A DNA stretch of 64,000 nt, from assembly GCF_039954865.1 (NCBI RefSeq), contig NZ_CP157197.1:327501-391500 (forward strand). Reading direction: 5' to 3'. The position numbers and the translations under genes were made by a program. Within the stretch, counting starts at the first letter, position 1, and every line of letters starts with the position of its first letter. The stretch comes from Rickettsia sp. Oklahoma-10 (GTDB lineage Bacteria; Pseudomonadota; Alphaproteobacteria; Rickettsiales; Rickettsiaceae). The notes below the pieces were generated by a model. It was not told the origin of the DNA. It searched no databases and was given only the letters and a program-made list of their open reading frames with translations. Below are positions 29,170 through 39,708 of this stretch, piece after piece.

Positions 29170-29966
29170 AATGAGCTGTATTTCTTCTATTATGAAGGAG
29201 ATTATATTTTGTATTGTATAGATCAACAGATGAATCATCTTCTGACTATTCTTCTATATTACTACTAAACCTTTGTGCTAAATTATTGTTATTTTATTAC
29301 TCTTAAACTCCTAATTTTGATCTTTAAAAAGATTAGTTAGAATGTTTTAATTCTCTTTATAGTCTTAAAATAACTATAGCTTTTATTTTTGCTCATATTC
29401 ATTATTAGCTTAACCGGTTCTAATATTTCAAAAACAGATTTTTCTGTTTCTTGCAAATTGAGTACCATGTTAATTATTCGAAACAGTTGTTTTTATAATT
29501 TAACTTTAAGGTTAACTCAAAAAAATCAACTTAGCTAAAAAATAAAAATATCACAGTTTAGATATTACAATAGTTAAAACATATTAGAAGATGATTTTTA
29601 GACAAGAATAAGTTTTATTTCAATAATTATTTATGATATGAGAACTAACAAAAACTAAATGTAGTTTATATATTAAAAATATTCGATATGAAAATAAACA
29701 AATATGAATTACACAAAATTCTAACTTTGTGTATTTAATTTAGTAGTAAGGGAAAATTTTAAAGCATTATTGCTTAGGCTTACCGAAAAATATTGATTAA
29801 ATAAAAACGTCATTTCTAGATAAAAGTGGAAACCAAGAAAAAAGTGAGGCAGTTTAGTCATATTAGTTTTAAATTAAACCCAATTGTATTTGTGCTTTTG
29901 ACTGTGGTGACTCCTGTTTTTGCAATTTGCAGGAAGTAACATATGAGCAATGCCCAATGACGTTAT
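29170..29966 (-). pseudogene. Decayed minus-strand gene, unrecognised
   Basis: The 3' end still reads NNLAQRFSSNIEE, stop, SEDDSSVDLYNTKYN on the minus strand, ending shortly before the terminator at 29126. Further upstream (29300-29900) frames are broken and no homology is readable. It looks like an acidic-tailed protein that has lost its frame while keeping its terminator. Confidence 0.45.
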
Positions 29967-30536
29967 CTAAGCATTGCCTATTTGTGATGAGAAATGTGTT
30001 TCATCAATACCTAAGTGCTTTAATGCATTATGCCATTTACTTTCAGGATTATCAGCAAAAATAAATTCTTTATTGCAATCCATAACCAGCCATAAGTTTT
30101 TTTCTAATTCTTCTTCAAGCTGTCCAGATTTCCATGCGGTATAACCGACAATGAATAAACTATTTTTAGGTCCTTTACCAAAAGCTATATCTTCCGAAAT
30201 TTCTAAATTAGAGCTTACTGCTAAATCATTATGGAAATCCAATAACAAATTTTTATTATAATCGCTAGAATGAAGAAAAAACCCTTTTTCATGTTCTACT
30301 GGTCCACCAAGATATATAGGAACCATAACAGGGTTTATTATTTCATCATTTTTTATTTTAAAAAATGATTTTAAATCTATGTGATTTACTAAACGATTAA
30401 AAATTAATCCTATTGCTCCTTCTTCCGTATGTGATAACATATAAATTAATGACTTATGGTAAATGCCCTTTGTAATCACATATGGTGTAGCAACGAGTGT
30501 TTTACCGGATAAGTTATGAAAAATTTTATCACTCAT
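29967..30536 (-). CDS. YqgE/AlgH family protein (UPF0301)
   Basis: A 189-residue UPF0301 protein. It has the family hallmarks [47 protein letters not shown] and [17 protein letters not shown]. The biochemical role is unclear; in Pseudomonas AlgH affects alginate regulation. It is divergent from cvpA, so the 71-bp gap holds both promoters. Confidence 0.92.
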   Translation of the reverse strand: MSDKIFHNLSGKTLVATPYVITKGIYHKSLIYMLSHTEEGAIGLIFNRLVNHIDLKSFFKIKNDEIINPVMVPIYLGGPVEHEKGFFLHSSDYNKNLLLDFHNDLAVSSNLEISEDIAFGKGPKNSLFIVGYTAWKSGQLEEELEKNLWLVMDCNKEFIFADNPESKWHNALKHLGIDETHFSSQIGNA

Positions 30537-30607
30537 AAATTAAACTTTAATTATTATAATTAATATATAAGATATAAATCAAATATATTCAATAGAAGTT
30601 AACAATA

Positions 30608-31267
30608 ATGATTACATTTTTTGATATTACTATTTTTGCTATTATTACTATTTGCTCATTTTTTGGGTTATATCAAGGCATAATTGGGTTTTTAACTAGA
30701 ATACTCAGTTTTATTACTTCTATAATGATAGCATATTTCTTATATCAATATATTGCTGAATTAATTGGGAAATATATGGACAATGAGGTTATAAGAATAA
30801 TTATTGCCGGTGTTATATCTTATGTTATTTCTTTAATTTTATGTGTTTTTATATTTTATAAATTTCTTGCTATAATTTCGTTTATGAGAAACGGTTTTAT
30901 TGATAGATTCTTAGGGCTGTTAGTAGGATTTGCCGTAGGTGTTACTATCTCGGTAGTACTATTTTTTATAACAATGATTTTTACTTCTGAAAATTATTTT
31001 AAAAGTAAATCTTTAAAAGATTTTATAGTAAGTAGCAAACAGAGCAAATATTCAGGGGTGCTGAAAGTTTCTGTCACCACTGATTATTTAGATAAATTAA
31101 GTAAAAATATTATATTTATAATTCCAAACGAGACTTTCAAATCTATTGAAATATTTGAAAATAGAGACTTTAATAATTTTAAAAACTCTCTTAAGAAATC
31201 GAATGATTCTAACGATGATGAGGATATCTTTTCTCAAGAATTACAAGATGAGCTTTATAGATTATAA
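30608..31267 (+). CDS. CvpA family membrane protein
   Basis: A 219-residue inner-membrane protein with four hydrophobic helices in the first 130 residues. The opening FFDITIFAIITICSFFGLYQGIIGFLTRI is typical of CvpA (colicin V production protein). The C-terminus is hydrophilic and acidic. It is near the start of the long decayed region; its own frame is intact. Confidence 0.82.
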   Translation: MITFFDITIFAIITICSFFGLYQGIIGFLTRILSFITSIMIAYFLYQYIAELIGKYMDNEVIRIIIAGVISYVISLILCVFIFYKFLAIISFMRNGFIDRFLGLLVGFAVGVTISVVLFFITMIFTSENYFKSKSLKDFIVSSKQSKYSGVLKVSVTTDYLDKLSKNIIFIIPNETFKSIEIFENRDFNNFKNSLKKSNDSNDDEDIFSQELQDELYRL

Positions 31268-31304
31268 ATAAATTGCTATTACATTGCTTGAAAAACACGT
31301 TCGA

Positions 31305-31430
31305 TTTCATTCCTGCTTTCGCGAAAATGAAATTATGAGCTATGCAACGAAAACACTCATTCATGGGATCCAGTTTAAAATATTAATATTATAAAGGTGG
31401 ATACCTGTAGTCAAGCCACGGTATGATAAC
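31305..31430. repeat. Two fragmentary palindromic elements downstream of cvpA
   Basis: A short family A piece (TTTCATTCCTGCTTTCGCGA... then ATGAAATT) at about 31311-31346 is followed by a family B piece (GGGATCCAG and GTCAAGCCACGGTAT) at about 31379-31425. They sit at the left edge of the degraded region. Confidence 0.55.
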
Positions 31431-31699
31431 TGAATGAATTTTTTAACCCACAAAACAAGTACCATAACCCTACCTAAACAATTTATTCCCTTAAATTGCA
31501 TAAATTTAATATTTAATAGATATTAATTGAGAGTAAATTAATTATTGTATGTAAACTATAATATGCAAGTAAGTTAAGTGGTAAAACTATTAAAAACAAC
31601 AATTTATAGTGATGAGATCTTATTAAGAAAAAACTTTTTTAAATAAATTTTTATTACTAACAATTAGTATTTGGTCTACTTTCAAGCATAAAAAGCTTT

Positions 31700-33615
31700 A
31701 CAGTAGATACTTCTGCCATGGAGGACATGTTTTAATGGAATCAGGGTTTCCTACAGTATAATGGAGGTAATTATGCTCTACAAAATGTCAATAATATTAT
31801 TTTAACAGAAAATAGATTTTGATATATAAGTATTAGTATAGGTAATATTAATAATCTTTACGGTTATAGTTCAGATGGATTTGTAATTCATGTAAATAAT
31901 CCACTCGTACAGTTAATATTAATAACCACTAAGCCCAAATGACAGTTCCAGTGTACAGGTTCTGAATTAATTATTACCAGTATGATATTAGTTCTGTTGA
32001 TTTTTTAGAAATAGCAGGAGGAGGGTACTAAACTCTTTCTTCAAAAACATTACGGTAAATACTACACAATAATATTCTAACGGTATTGCTAGAGGAATAA
32101 TAAAAATAAAAAACTAATGTTAAAATAATAGTATTTGTCTAATGTAAGTAGATTATTATGAATCAATCACTTTAAAATCCGCATGTTCATTCTTAGAGAT
32201 ATTATGCTGGAAAAAATTCCGTACTAATCGTAGATTCTTCTAAACAAAATATAAATGTTTAATCTGGGATTGTTATTGATAAGCTTGGAAGTATTGAGGA
32301 TGGTTATGGTAAAATTCAAGTGCAAGGATAACAAGAATACTGTGTGGATATAGGTATAAGAACAAGAATTGCTGAAATGAATATTGAAACCGGCAAGAAA
32401 ACTACATGTAAAAGGGATGTATAAAAGACAATTAAAGTAGCAGTCAATAGATATTATATTTGAATAAAAAACTTGATATGTATGCTATTGATAACAGACA
32501 ATGAAAATGCCGGTAATTTTAGAATTTTACAGGTCGTGGTAAAAAATTCAATAAGGATTTCATCGGTAATATTACTATATAAAATGCTAATCAAGGTAAA
32601 GTAACTTAATATACATACTCCTGATATTTACAGTGTCGGTGCAGTAAATAAAAGAATAAAGAAGCTAATATTTACAGGTAACCATGTTCCACAATCTGCA
32701 TAAAAATATTCAAGGGACTCAAGTTAATTTTTGATGTAGGCACCGATTAAATAATGTACCTGTTGCTGTAGCCGCTACAAATATCACAACTACTGTTAAT
32801 GTTGTACTTTCGCAGATGAAGTGGCGGTCTCGCTCTCTTTTCACGGTTCATAGCGCTAAGTTTGCTCCTGTAGGTCATTAATTATGATACAGGTACAGAA
32901 AACTTTAACTTTACCAATTAATGCACAAGTGCAGGTTCAGGCTCAGCAGCAGAGCCTACAAGTTTAAGTAGCAGTTACACCACCAAAGCTGGAACTAGCA
33001 AAAATGTTATTTCTAATGTTGCTGTTCCTACTGTATCGTAAGACCTTAAGGTACTGGAAGCACGTCAAGAAGTGATCAGAGAGAAAACATATGGTAAGAA
33101 CTTGCTCAGGAATTAGTAAATAATAAAGTTGAGCTTAAAGAAGTTGTAAAGTAGCAGTAGTGATGGTACAGCTATAAACGCTAAAACAAAACAAGAGCAA
33201 TTCGTAGCAAACTTAGTGCAAATCTCACCTAATAAAGAAAAAGAAACGGTATAGCATTTAGCAGAACAAGGAACACTATCTGTAGTGCCTGTTACACATG
33301 AATCAGTAACTTCTAACATTAATATCACCCAGGTGGGGTAAGTATGATAGCAGTTGCAGTAGGTGAGAAAACACTATAATTACTAAAAAAGATTATGGTT
33401 TGCCGTGTACTTAGATTCATATGAAGAGTCCTAGCGATAAAGGCACAGTAACAGGAGTCAATCTTTATATCAGGGAAAACCGTCTTGGCGGTATAGCTGT
33501 ATGAACTCTGACTTTAAGTTTAAAGGTTCTAATTATTGGCAGAAAGTGATATTATTTCTTTATTATGGTCAGCAACAATTTATTAGTTTTAATAACTAAT
33601 AGCATTGATGCTGTT
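31700..33615 (+). pseudogene. Decayed Sca-family autotransporter
   Basis: All three plus-strand frames carry short stretches of autotransporter-like sequence. Examples are GGNYALQNVNNIILTENR near 31760, IVIDKLGSIEDGYGKIQVQG near 32270, TFTGNHVP near 32665 and GTQVNFDVGT near 32715. Close to 33440-33590 the frames carry beta-barrel-type pieces (TVTGVNLY, FKFKGSNYWQ, YYGQQQF) like the intact Sca at 35191. Many frameshifts and stops are present, and the barrel is cut short where an RPE lies at 33618. The passenger resembles OmpA/OmpB-type repeats. Which sca locus it was is not decidable here. Confidence 0.65.
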
Positions 33616-33617
33616 TG

Positions 33618-33656
33618 ATTATGGATTCCCGCAGTATACGCGGGAATAACATAAAG
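33618..33656. repeat. RPE fragment at the autotransporter relic's end
   Basis: TGGATTCCCGCAGTATACGC followed by GGGAATAACA forms a small palindrome of family A type. It lies exactly where the barrel sequence ends. The region from 33660 to about 33940 holds no readable gene. Confidence 0.5.
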
Positions 33657-33949
33657 ATATACAAAAAGCTCATTGGAAGGCAGGGAATTACGTATTAAAT
33701 ATGTGATTTATAGACAATGTATTAATTTACTTGCCAAATTTAATTATATTATTAACAGGTATAAACTCAAGTATCTTAATTTATTGTTTTCTTAACTAAT
33801 GTGTCATCTTTAGGTTCTTACTTTTATGTAAGACCAATCTAATATTTCCTCACATTTTATAGGTTTACCTGTTTTAGGATCTATATAACATTGAATCAAG
33901 TAAGTAAATATATATATATTTAATGTATTTATTATTTTACTGCTATATT

Positions 33950-34760
33950 TCAGCTGCAGTAATTTTAGGAAATAATTTATATACTTTGTGAATATGCAGA
34001 TTACAAATATTCACAAAATTTGGTACAGATAAATTAGTTGTTTCTTAAATATAAATCAGTTTCATGACTATGAATATTTAAGTATATCCATAATTTTTGC
34101 AGAACCCGGATTATCAAAAGTTATTGCTTTTAAGTAATTAAAATTTTGATGAGCAAAACATAAAATAAACTCTGCAAACCAAGTATCTAATAAATAACTG
34201 CTAAAAGATAGATTATAATTATTCTCTTCAGCGTATTGAATAATTTCCTTTATAGCTTAATATGATCCCGCTTGTGGCTATCATTTGTCAGCTAAAACAC
34301 TTTTAAAATGATGAGCTTTAAGCAGTGAATTAGTTTTGAGCAAATTTCTAATTTTTCAAATATAGTAACCACAATGAGCAAATACTATTTAACTTTATAT
34401 ATATGCTGCGTAATATCTTCCTATTTTAGGCTCATTAAATATTTTAATCTTCTAATTGTTCATTGTGAATTCTTATCTTTTCATCATTTTCATAGGATCT
34501 ATAATAAACATGTAAACTAAATAAACCATACACAAATTCATTAGGGTGATGCTTATAATTTTGTAATTTCAATTTTTTTTACAAGATCAATAGAAGCGTT
34601 AGACGTTTTACTCCAGCTTACATTACTAATAAAATTATTACTTTGGATTTTGCTTGCGAGTTCCCACTTAACTGCTCTTGGTTCAGATACCTATTGCTAA
34701 GATTAAGATGAATAAATAAAGGATCATTCTTATCTAGACATGCTATAACTGTTTAATCGT
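33950..34760 (-). pseudogene. Decayed lipase/alpha-beta-hydrolase-like gene
   Basis: On the minus strand, 34068-34238 reads EENNYNLSFSSYLLDTWFAEFILCFAHQNF followed by AITFDNPGSAKIMDILKYS and a stop. This resembles class 3 lipase-type proteins in which SFTGHSLGAWLAEL is the nucleophile elbow. The serine-glycine context has changed here. Upstream pieces (HHPNEFVYGLFSLHVYYRSYENDEKIRIHNEQLE, 34440-34560) belong to the same frame family. It is clearly inactive because of stops and frameshifts. Confidence 0.5.
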
Positions 34761-34999
34761 CACTTATATATTTTGAGAATAGTTAACTGGATTTTTTTTG
34801 AAAAAAACTATTTAATAAATATATTTCATAAGATTTTATTAGCTGTATTGTATAGCTCTAATTAGAATTTATTGTTTTAACCATGAAGCATTATGAATTA
34901 AAGGTTATCAACTATTATTTTTAATGTTTTTTTGAATTTCAAGTTCTAATTATAAAATTAGATTATTTAGGTAATACATTTATGGAAAATAGAGAGTGG

Positions 35000-35071
35000 T
35001 GACTCCTACGGGACTCGAACCCGTGTTCCCACCGTGAAAGGGTGGTGTCCTAACCGCTAGACGAAGGGGCC
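35000..35071 (-). tRNA. tRNA-Glu (TTC)
   Basis: A 72-nt cloverleaf on the minus strand, with CCA encoded after the discriminator A (34997-34999). The anticodon loop CCTTTCAC (TTC), the D-loop GTCTAGCGGTTAGGAC and the T-loop TTCGAGT are clear. The acceptor stem GGCCCCT/AGGAGTC has a G2-U71 wobble and a C4-A69 mismatch. It sits between the decayed lipase relic and the sca gene. Confidence 0.95.
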
Positions 35072-35109
35072 TTAATTTTATAAGTAAACAGGTAGATGCA
35101 TTAAAAGCT

Positions 35110-35145
35110 TGCCATCCCGTGATTTACTCACGGGTGAAAGTAAGT
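35110..35145. repeat. Family B palindrome between sca and tRNA-Glu
   Basis: CATCCCGTGATTTACTCACGGG is an inverted repeat (CCCGTGA/TCACGGG) downstream of the sca stop. It may act as a terminator on either strand. Confidence 0.5.
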
Positions 35146-35190
35146 TAGGTGTTTTATACAACACCTTTGCAAATATTGCAAGTATAAAAA

Positions 35191-38100
35191 TTATAGGTTT
35201 ACCTTAAGCTTAATGCTACCTTGATGACTTCGATAATGTTTATTTAGATAATAATTATAATCCAAAGAAATAGTAGTATTTTTTATAATTCCCATAACCC
35301 CTGCTCCTAAATTATAGGATGTTTTTGCTTGTTTTGGTATTAGATAATTTTGCTTGAATGTATTATCAAATATTTTAACAACTCTATTTATTCTTTGGGT
35401 TTTCTCTTTAAAATTATGCTCTACAGCTCCTTGGAATATTAGCCCTAAATTATGAAATTTTAAAGCATCTTTCAAAGGTACTTTAACTTTAGTACCAACA
35501 ATTCCGGACAATATATTATTCTCTTTCATTGTAAGAGCTATTTCTTGTACATTAATACCAGTTTCATTGTATACCCCGTCTCGTGACTTGCCGTATCTTA
35601 AGCCAATATTTGGAGTAATAATGAGATTGTTTTTAACAAGATAATTATAATTTAGTAATGCTTCCGCATTATAACTATGATTACGATGCTTTACATTACT
35701 TCTAATTTTAATACCACCGTATGAATAAGTCGTCTTATCTTTAATAAAGTTTTTAGAAGCAGATACTAAGGCTTGTACTAAAAAATTCTTCGGTAATTCT
35801 TTTTGTCCGTAAATAGAAACTACATGACTCTTAATAAATTCTTTGTCATTATTTTTACTATTTTTAAATTTAAATACTGAATAAACATTACTATAAGCTA
35901 TACCTACAATATTATTATCGATTTCAATGTCAAAGCCGATAGTAGCAGCTTTATTAATACCTCTATAACCGGTCATATTGTCAACACGTCCATGATTATT
36001 AGTGCCGTACATACCACGAATCCATAAACCTCTTTTTATACGAAAATCTTCTTCATCACCGGATGCAACGGCATTAAGAGCTTCAGAGGAATCTAACCTT
36101 GCACTAAGAATAGACTTACTTATATTTTTAACGACTTGAACTCCTTGATTAAGGGTAGGAGCAATTGCTGCAATACTCTTTTTTGCTTCTTCTATTACTT
36201 CCTGTTTAAGAGAAGTAACTGTATCAAATTCTGTTGTTGTAAGATTATCCTCTCTAGAGTCATCAGGTAATTGATCTACTAATTCATCTTCAGATTCTGA
36301 ACCTATTCCTGAGTCATGATCATTATCTTCAGATTCTGAAGCTATTCCTGAGTCATAATCGTTATCTTCAGATTCTGAACCTATTCCTGAGTCATGATCG
36401 TTGTCTTCAGATTCTGAAGCTATTCCTGAGTCATAATCGTTATCTTCAGATTCTGAACCTATTCCTGAGTCATAATCGTTATCTTCATCTTCACTATCAT
36501 CACTTAATATTAATTTATACTCATTACTTGATATAGGTAGTGTAGCAGGTAATCCTTTATCTTCTGCTTTTTGAATACCTGTGTCTATTGACTCTTCATC
36601 TTCTGATGATTGTTTCTCTTCTGATTGCAAAGAATTTATAGTTGTATCATCATTGTTTGAACTTAACATTTTCTGTGATGTTGCATCCAAAGTAGAGTCA
36701 GGATCTTCCAGGTCTTTAGATTCAAGAATATTAATAACTGATCTGGAACTCCCTGCACTCACTTTTTTAAGTGCATCATTTATTTCTTCAAGAGAAACAT
36801 TATTTAATTTTGATGGATCTGCTATACATGCATTTATAATATCATGCATAGTTAGTTCTTCTTCTTTTAGCTCTTTAATTTGCTGAGAAGTTTGATCAAC
36901 TCCTGAGCTTGTACTTGGTAATTGTTCTAGTTCTTGCCTTTTAACCGTTACTGCTATTTGATATGCCTGCAAAACAGCTATTTTATTTCTGATTGATGTT
37001 GTTGAATCATTCGAATCAATACCACTAGATACACTGTTTATGTTGTCAACTGAAGATGAGCGTGATAACTCTGAGCATCCTGTGTCTGAATATATAGCAG
37101 ATTGAAATAAAGAATCTATGGCTTCTATATCTTGTTCTAATTGTGACTGTTTTTTTTGTGGCGCCATATGCTCTATAGTTAATTTCTCAGGTTTTGGGTT
37201 ATCTTCAAGTACAAAGTATTGTCCTTCCGTATCTCTCTTAGAAGCAATTAATTTTTGAGATTCCTCAGGTACAGCATCATATTCTCTTAGAGGTACAAGC
37301 TTTGCTTCAAGTACTGGATCTAAGTGCTCTAATGGTTTTTGTATATTATTATTTCTTCTATTATTTTCTTTGTTATCCTCTAAAGCTTTTTTAACTAATT
37401 TTATATCCGTATTATATTTTTCCAATAATTTGCTCACTAATGCTGCTTGCTCTTTTGCTTTATTATCATTTGGATTATGTGTTACATGTACAATAGCTTG
37501 CTCTGCTACCAGCTGAGCTTCTTGCTTTTTTCTTTCTAAATCTTTTAATAGGTTCTGAAATAATATAGGATGTTCTATACTATCTGCTCTAGCAATTGTA
37601 TCTAATTGCTGATTAATATTATCTTGATACCCTAAAGCTTTCAAAGCAGCCACTTCAGACGAAGGTTCTTTTCCAACTTGTAAATATGTACCTTCACCCC
37701 AACTTGGATTAAATCCAACATCTGTATCTGTTTCTTTACCTAAACTTACAAAGCCTAAATCCATACTTTTAAGGTCTACTACTGTTTGATCCGGCAACAC
37801 TGTTGTATAAATTTGTGAATGAGCTTGGTTTGGGACTAAGTACCCATCTTTCTCATCAAGTTGCTTGCCTAAAGTTCCCTGAATTCGACTAGTTAATAGC
37901 ATGTCTGGCTTCGCTTTTGGCGGCTGCTTATAAATAGAATCTTTAGAATTATAAACAACAGGAGTTAATAACTTTATCTTATCCTCTATCTTATATAATT
38001 GTTTAGAATAATCATTCATTTTATCTTGCATTGCTCGTAATGCTGTTCTACTTGTTTCTGTTTCTAAATCACTTACTGTTTTTTCTGCCTTACTTACTAA

Positions 38101-39708
38101 TTTTTCTATATTTTTTAGTTCTTTTTTTATTTTTGCTGATACTTTATTTTTTGCTTCTATTTTTTCCGCTTCCTGCACTTTCTTCTTATAATCCAACATT
38201 TGTGTCAGTTGCTCTGAAACTGTCAATTTTATATTTCTTATCTCTTCAGCCTTTTCTGCTTGTTTATTTCTTTCTTTTCTTGTCTTTTCTGCTATGGTTC
38301 TAACCTTTTTGTCGTTAGCAGTTTTCTTTTCTTCTTCAGTTTTAGTTAATTTTATCTTCTGCAACAAGGTTTTTTCTTTTCTAACTTTATCTGCTTTTGA
38401 TTTATTTTCAATCTTTATTGTTTCGCGTTTATCTAATTTTCTTTTGCGTTCTTCAGCAATATGTTGTTGATTTTGTTCTAATTGAGCTTGCTTTATTTGA
38501 GCTATGAGTTTTTTCGTATCTGCACTATTTCTTTTTACTTGCTCTGCTTGCGCTTTCTTTTTATCAACTACAGCTTTTCTAACAGCATTGACTCTCTGCT
38601 GTTGATTAAACACATCCAATTTTCTTTGCTGATTTAAGAATGGTCCAGCTATCGTTGTCTCTGTAACCGGAGCTTTTTCTTGAGGTTTTGTTAAAACTAA
38701 TTCATTTACTAAACTATCTATTTCTTGAGATAACTTATCTGCTTCATTTTTTTTATCTGTTAACTTTTTTTCAAATTGCTTTATTTTTTCTATATTTTTT
38801 GTTATTTGTGTTTTGTGTTTTGCTCGCTCATTATCACTTTTTATCCCGTTGTTACCATCTTGTAGACTTGTATTTGCCTTAACTAATATTCTTATTTCTT
38901 TTTCTATATTTTTTGCTTGTGACTCTACTTTTTGTATTTTTTTCTGGTCAGAGGCTATTCTTGATTTTATCTTTTGTGCTGCTTGTTTAACTTTTTTATC
39001 TGATGTTTCAATAGCTGTTATTATCGTACTTAACTTGCTTTTTGCGTTTTCATTATACTTAGATATATGATTTATAATTCCTGCTGTAGTTTCAAGTGTG
39101 GTTGGTTTTGGAGGAAGTACGGGTTTAATCGTTGTAATAGCTTGCCCTATCTGTTGTGGCTCACTAAACGATAATCTTCTTTGTACTGCTGCTGGGTTGA
39201 ACTGTTTATGACCTGCTACTGCATGTTGATTATTTGGAGTAGCATGCGTGGTAGGTTCATACTGAGTGCCAGGTGCTGTAGTATAAATATGTTCCGGTGA
39301 TGTTGACGGAGTTAAAAATATTGGTGTAGTACTTGGGGTGTTAGGTGCAGTGACAAAGCTACTTGAAGTTGAGCTAACAGTAGGTTGCTCTGTCGGTTCA
39401 GGATTATAAGTATTTTGATTTTGTTCTGTTGTTTCATTACCTACTAATGTTTTCCTTCTAGTAGGAGGCCTTTTTCTCTTATTATCAGCAGTACCAAAAG
39501 ACTTAACACGCTCAAATTTATTATTTATTACAGGTGGTAATAAACCATTATCTCCTCTTTCAATAACATTTAAATTAATATGTTCACTACTCGCGATACC
39601 CTCAAAAGGTACTGTCATTATTGCTCCTACTGATGAGATGGAGGCAAGCAGAGAATATTTTAAAAATCTTGATTTTTTAAGCGGGTTTTGTTCTATTAAC
39701 TTACTCAT
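35191..39708 (-). CDS. Sca-family type V autotransporter (adhesin/effector)
   Basis: A 1505-residue surface protein. The signal peptide region (FLKYSLLASISSVGAIMTVPFEGIAS) ends near residue 40. A Pro/Thr-rich zone follows to about residue 190. Then comes a long Lys/Glu/Gln-rich coiled-coil-like segment, roughly residues 210-600, and an acidic Ser/Glu-rich section. Residues about 1074-1141 are five 13-residue repeats (DSGIGSESED type). The C-terminal 280 residues, from RGLWIRGMYGTNNHG, form an autotransporter beta-barrel ending in L. Rickettsial Sca proteins are secreted through this barrel and mediate host contact. The N-terminus resembles Sca1, but the locus differs from where I expect sca1, so I leave the symbol open. 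Confidence 0.85.
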   Translation of the reverse strand: MSKLIEQNPLKKSRFLKYSLLASISSVGAIMTVPFEGIASSEHINLNVIERGDNGLLPPVINNKFERVKSFGTADNKRKRPPTRRKTLVGNETTEQNQNTYNPEPTEQPTVSSTSSSFVTAPNTPSTTPIFLTPSTSPEHIYTTAPGTQYEPTTHATPNNQHAVAGHKQFNPAAVQRRLSFSEPQQIGQAITTIKPVLPPKPTTLETTAGIINHISKYNENAKSKLSTIITAIETSDKKVKQAAQKIKSRIASDQKKIQKVESQAKNIEKEIRILVKANTSLQDGNNGIKSDNERAKHKTQITKNIEKIKQFEKKLTDKKNEADKLSQEIDSLVNELVLTKPQEKAPVTETTIAGPFLNQQRKLDVFNQQQRVNAVRKAVVDKKKAQAEQVKRNSADTKKLIAQIKQAQLEQNQQHIAEERKRKLDKRETIKIENKSKADKVRKEKTLLQKIKLTKTEEEKKTANDKKVRTIAEKTRKERNKQAEKAEEIRNIKLTVSEQLTQMLDYKKKVQEAEKIEAKNKVSAKIKKELKNIEKLVSKAEKTVSDLETETSRTALRAMQDKMNDYSKQLYKIEDKIKLLTPVVYNSKDSIYKQPPKAKPDMLLTSRIQGTLGKQLDEKDGYLVPNQAHSQIYTTVLPDQTVVDLKSMDLGFVSLGKETDTDVGFNPSWGEGTYLQVGKEPSSEVAALKALGYQDNINQQLDTIARADSIEHPILFQNLLKDLERKKQEAQLVAEQAIVHVTHNPNDNKAKEQAALVSKLLEKYNTDIKLVKKALEDNKENNRRNNNIQKPLEHLDPVLEAKLVPLREYDAVPEESQKLIASKRDTEGQYFVLEDNPKPEKLTIEHMAPQKKQSQLEQDIEAIDSLFQSAIYSDTGCSELSRSSSVDNINSVSSGIDSNDSTTSIRNKIAVLQAYQIAVTVKRQELEQLPSTSSGVDQTSQQIKELKEEELTMHDIINACIADPSKLNNVSLEEINDALKKVSAGSSRSVINILESKDLEDPDSTLDATSQKMLSSNNDDTTINSLQSEEKQSSEDEESIDTGIQKAEDKGLPATLPISSNEYKLILSDDSEDEDNDYDSGIGSESEDNDYDSGIASESEDNDHDSGIGSESEDNDYDSGIASESEDNDHDSGIGSESEDELVDQLPDDSREDNLTTTEFDTVTSLKQEVIEEAKKSIAAIAPTLNQGVQVVKNISKSILSARLDSSEALNAVASGDEEDFRIKRGLWIRGMYGTNNHGRVDNMTGYRGINKAATIGFDIEIDNNIVGIAYSNVYSVFKFKNSKNNDKEFIKSHVVSIYGQKELPKNFLVQALVSASKNFIKDKTTYSYGGIKIRSNVKHRNHSYNAEALLNYNYLVKNNLIITPNIGLRYGKSRDGVYNETGINVQEIALTMKENNILSGIVGTKVKVPLKDALKFHNLGLIFQGAVEHNFKEKTQRINRVVKIFDNTFKQNYLIPKQAKTSYNLGAGVMGIIKNTTISLDYNYYLNKHYRSHQGSIKLKVNL
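36286..36487 (-). repeat. 39-bp tandem repeat within the sca gene
   Basis: Five copies of a 39-bp unit, seen by the string TATTCCTGAGTCA recurring at 36304, 36343, 36382, 36421 and 36460. Copies alternate between Gly and Ala after 'SGI' and between Tyr and His before 'DSGI', so there is a 78-bp higher order. The encoded acidic 13-mer is rich in D/E/S. It is a likely variable-number locus. Confidence 0.92.

Noticed and set aside
33113-33328. Minus-strand frame in the autotransporter relic
   Set aside because: Antisense shadow of plus-strand passenger-type fragments; no protein features.
38031-39070. Leu/Phe-rich plus-strand frames in sca
   Set aside because: Antisense of the Lys/Glu-rich coiled coil, which mimics membrane proteins; not real genes.
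35191-39708. Naming the autotransporter sca1
   Set aside because: The N-terminus resembles Sca1 as I remember it, but the position (cvpA-clpB) does not match where I expect sca1 (cca-atp), so the locus is unresolved.
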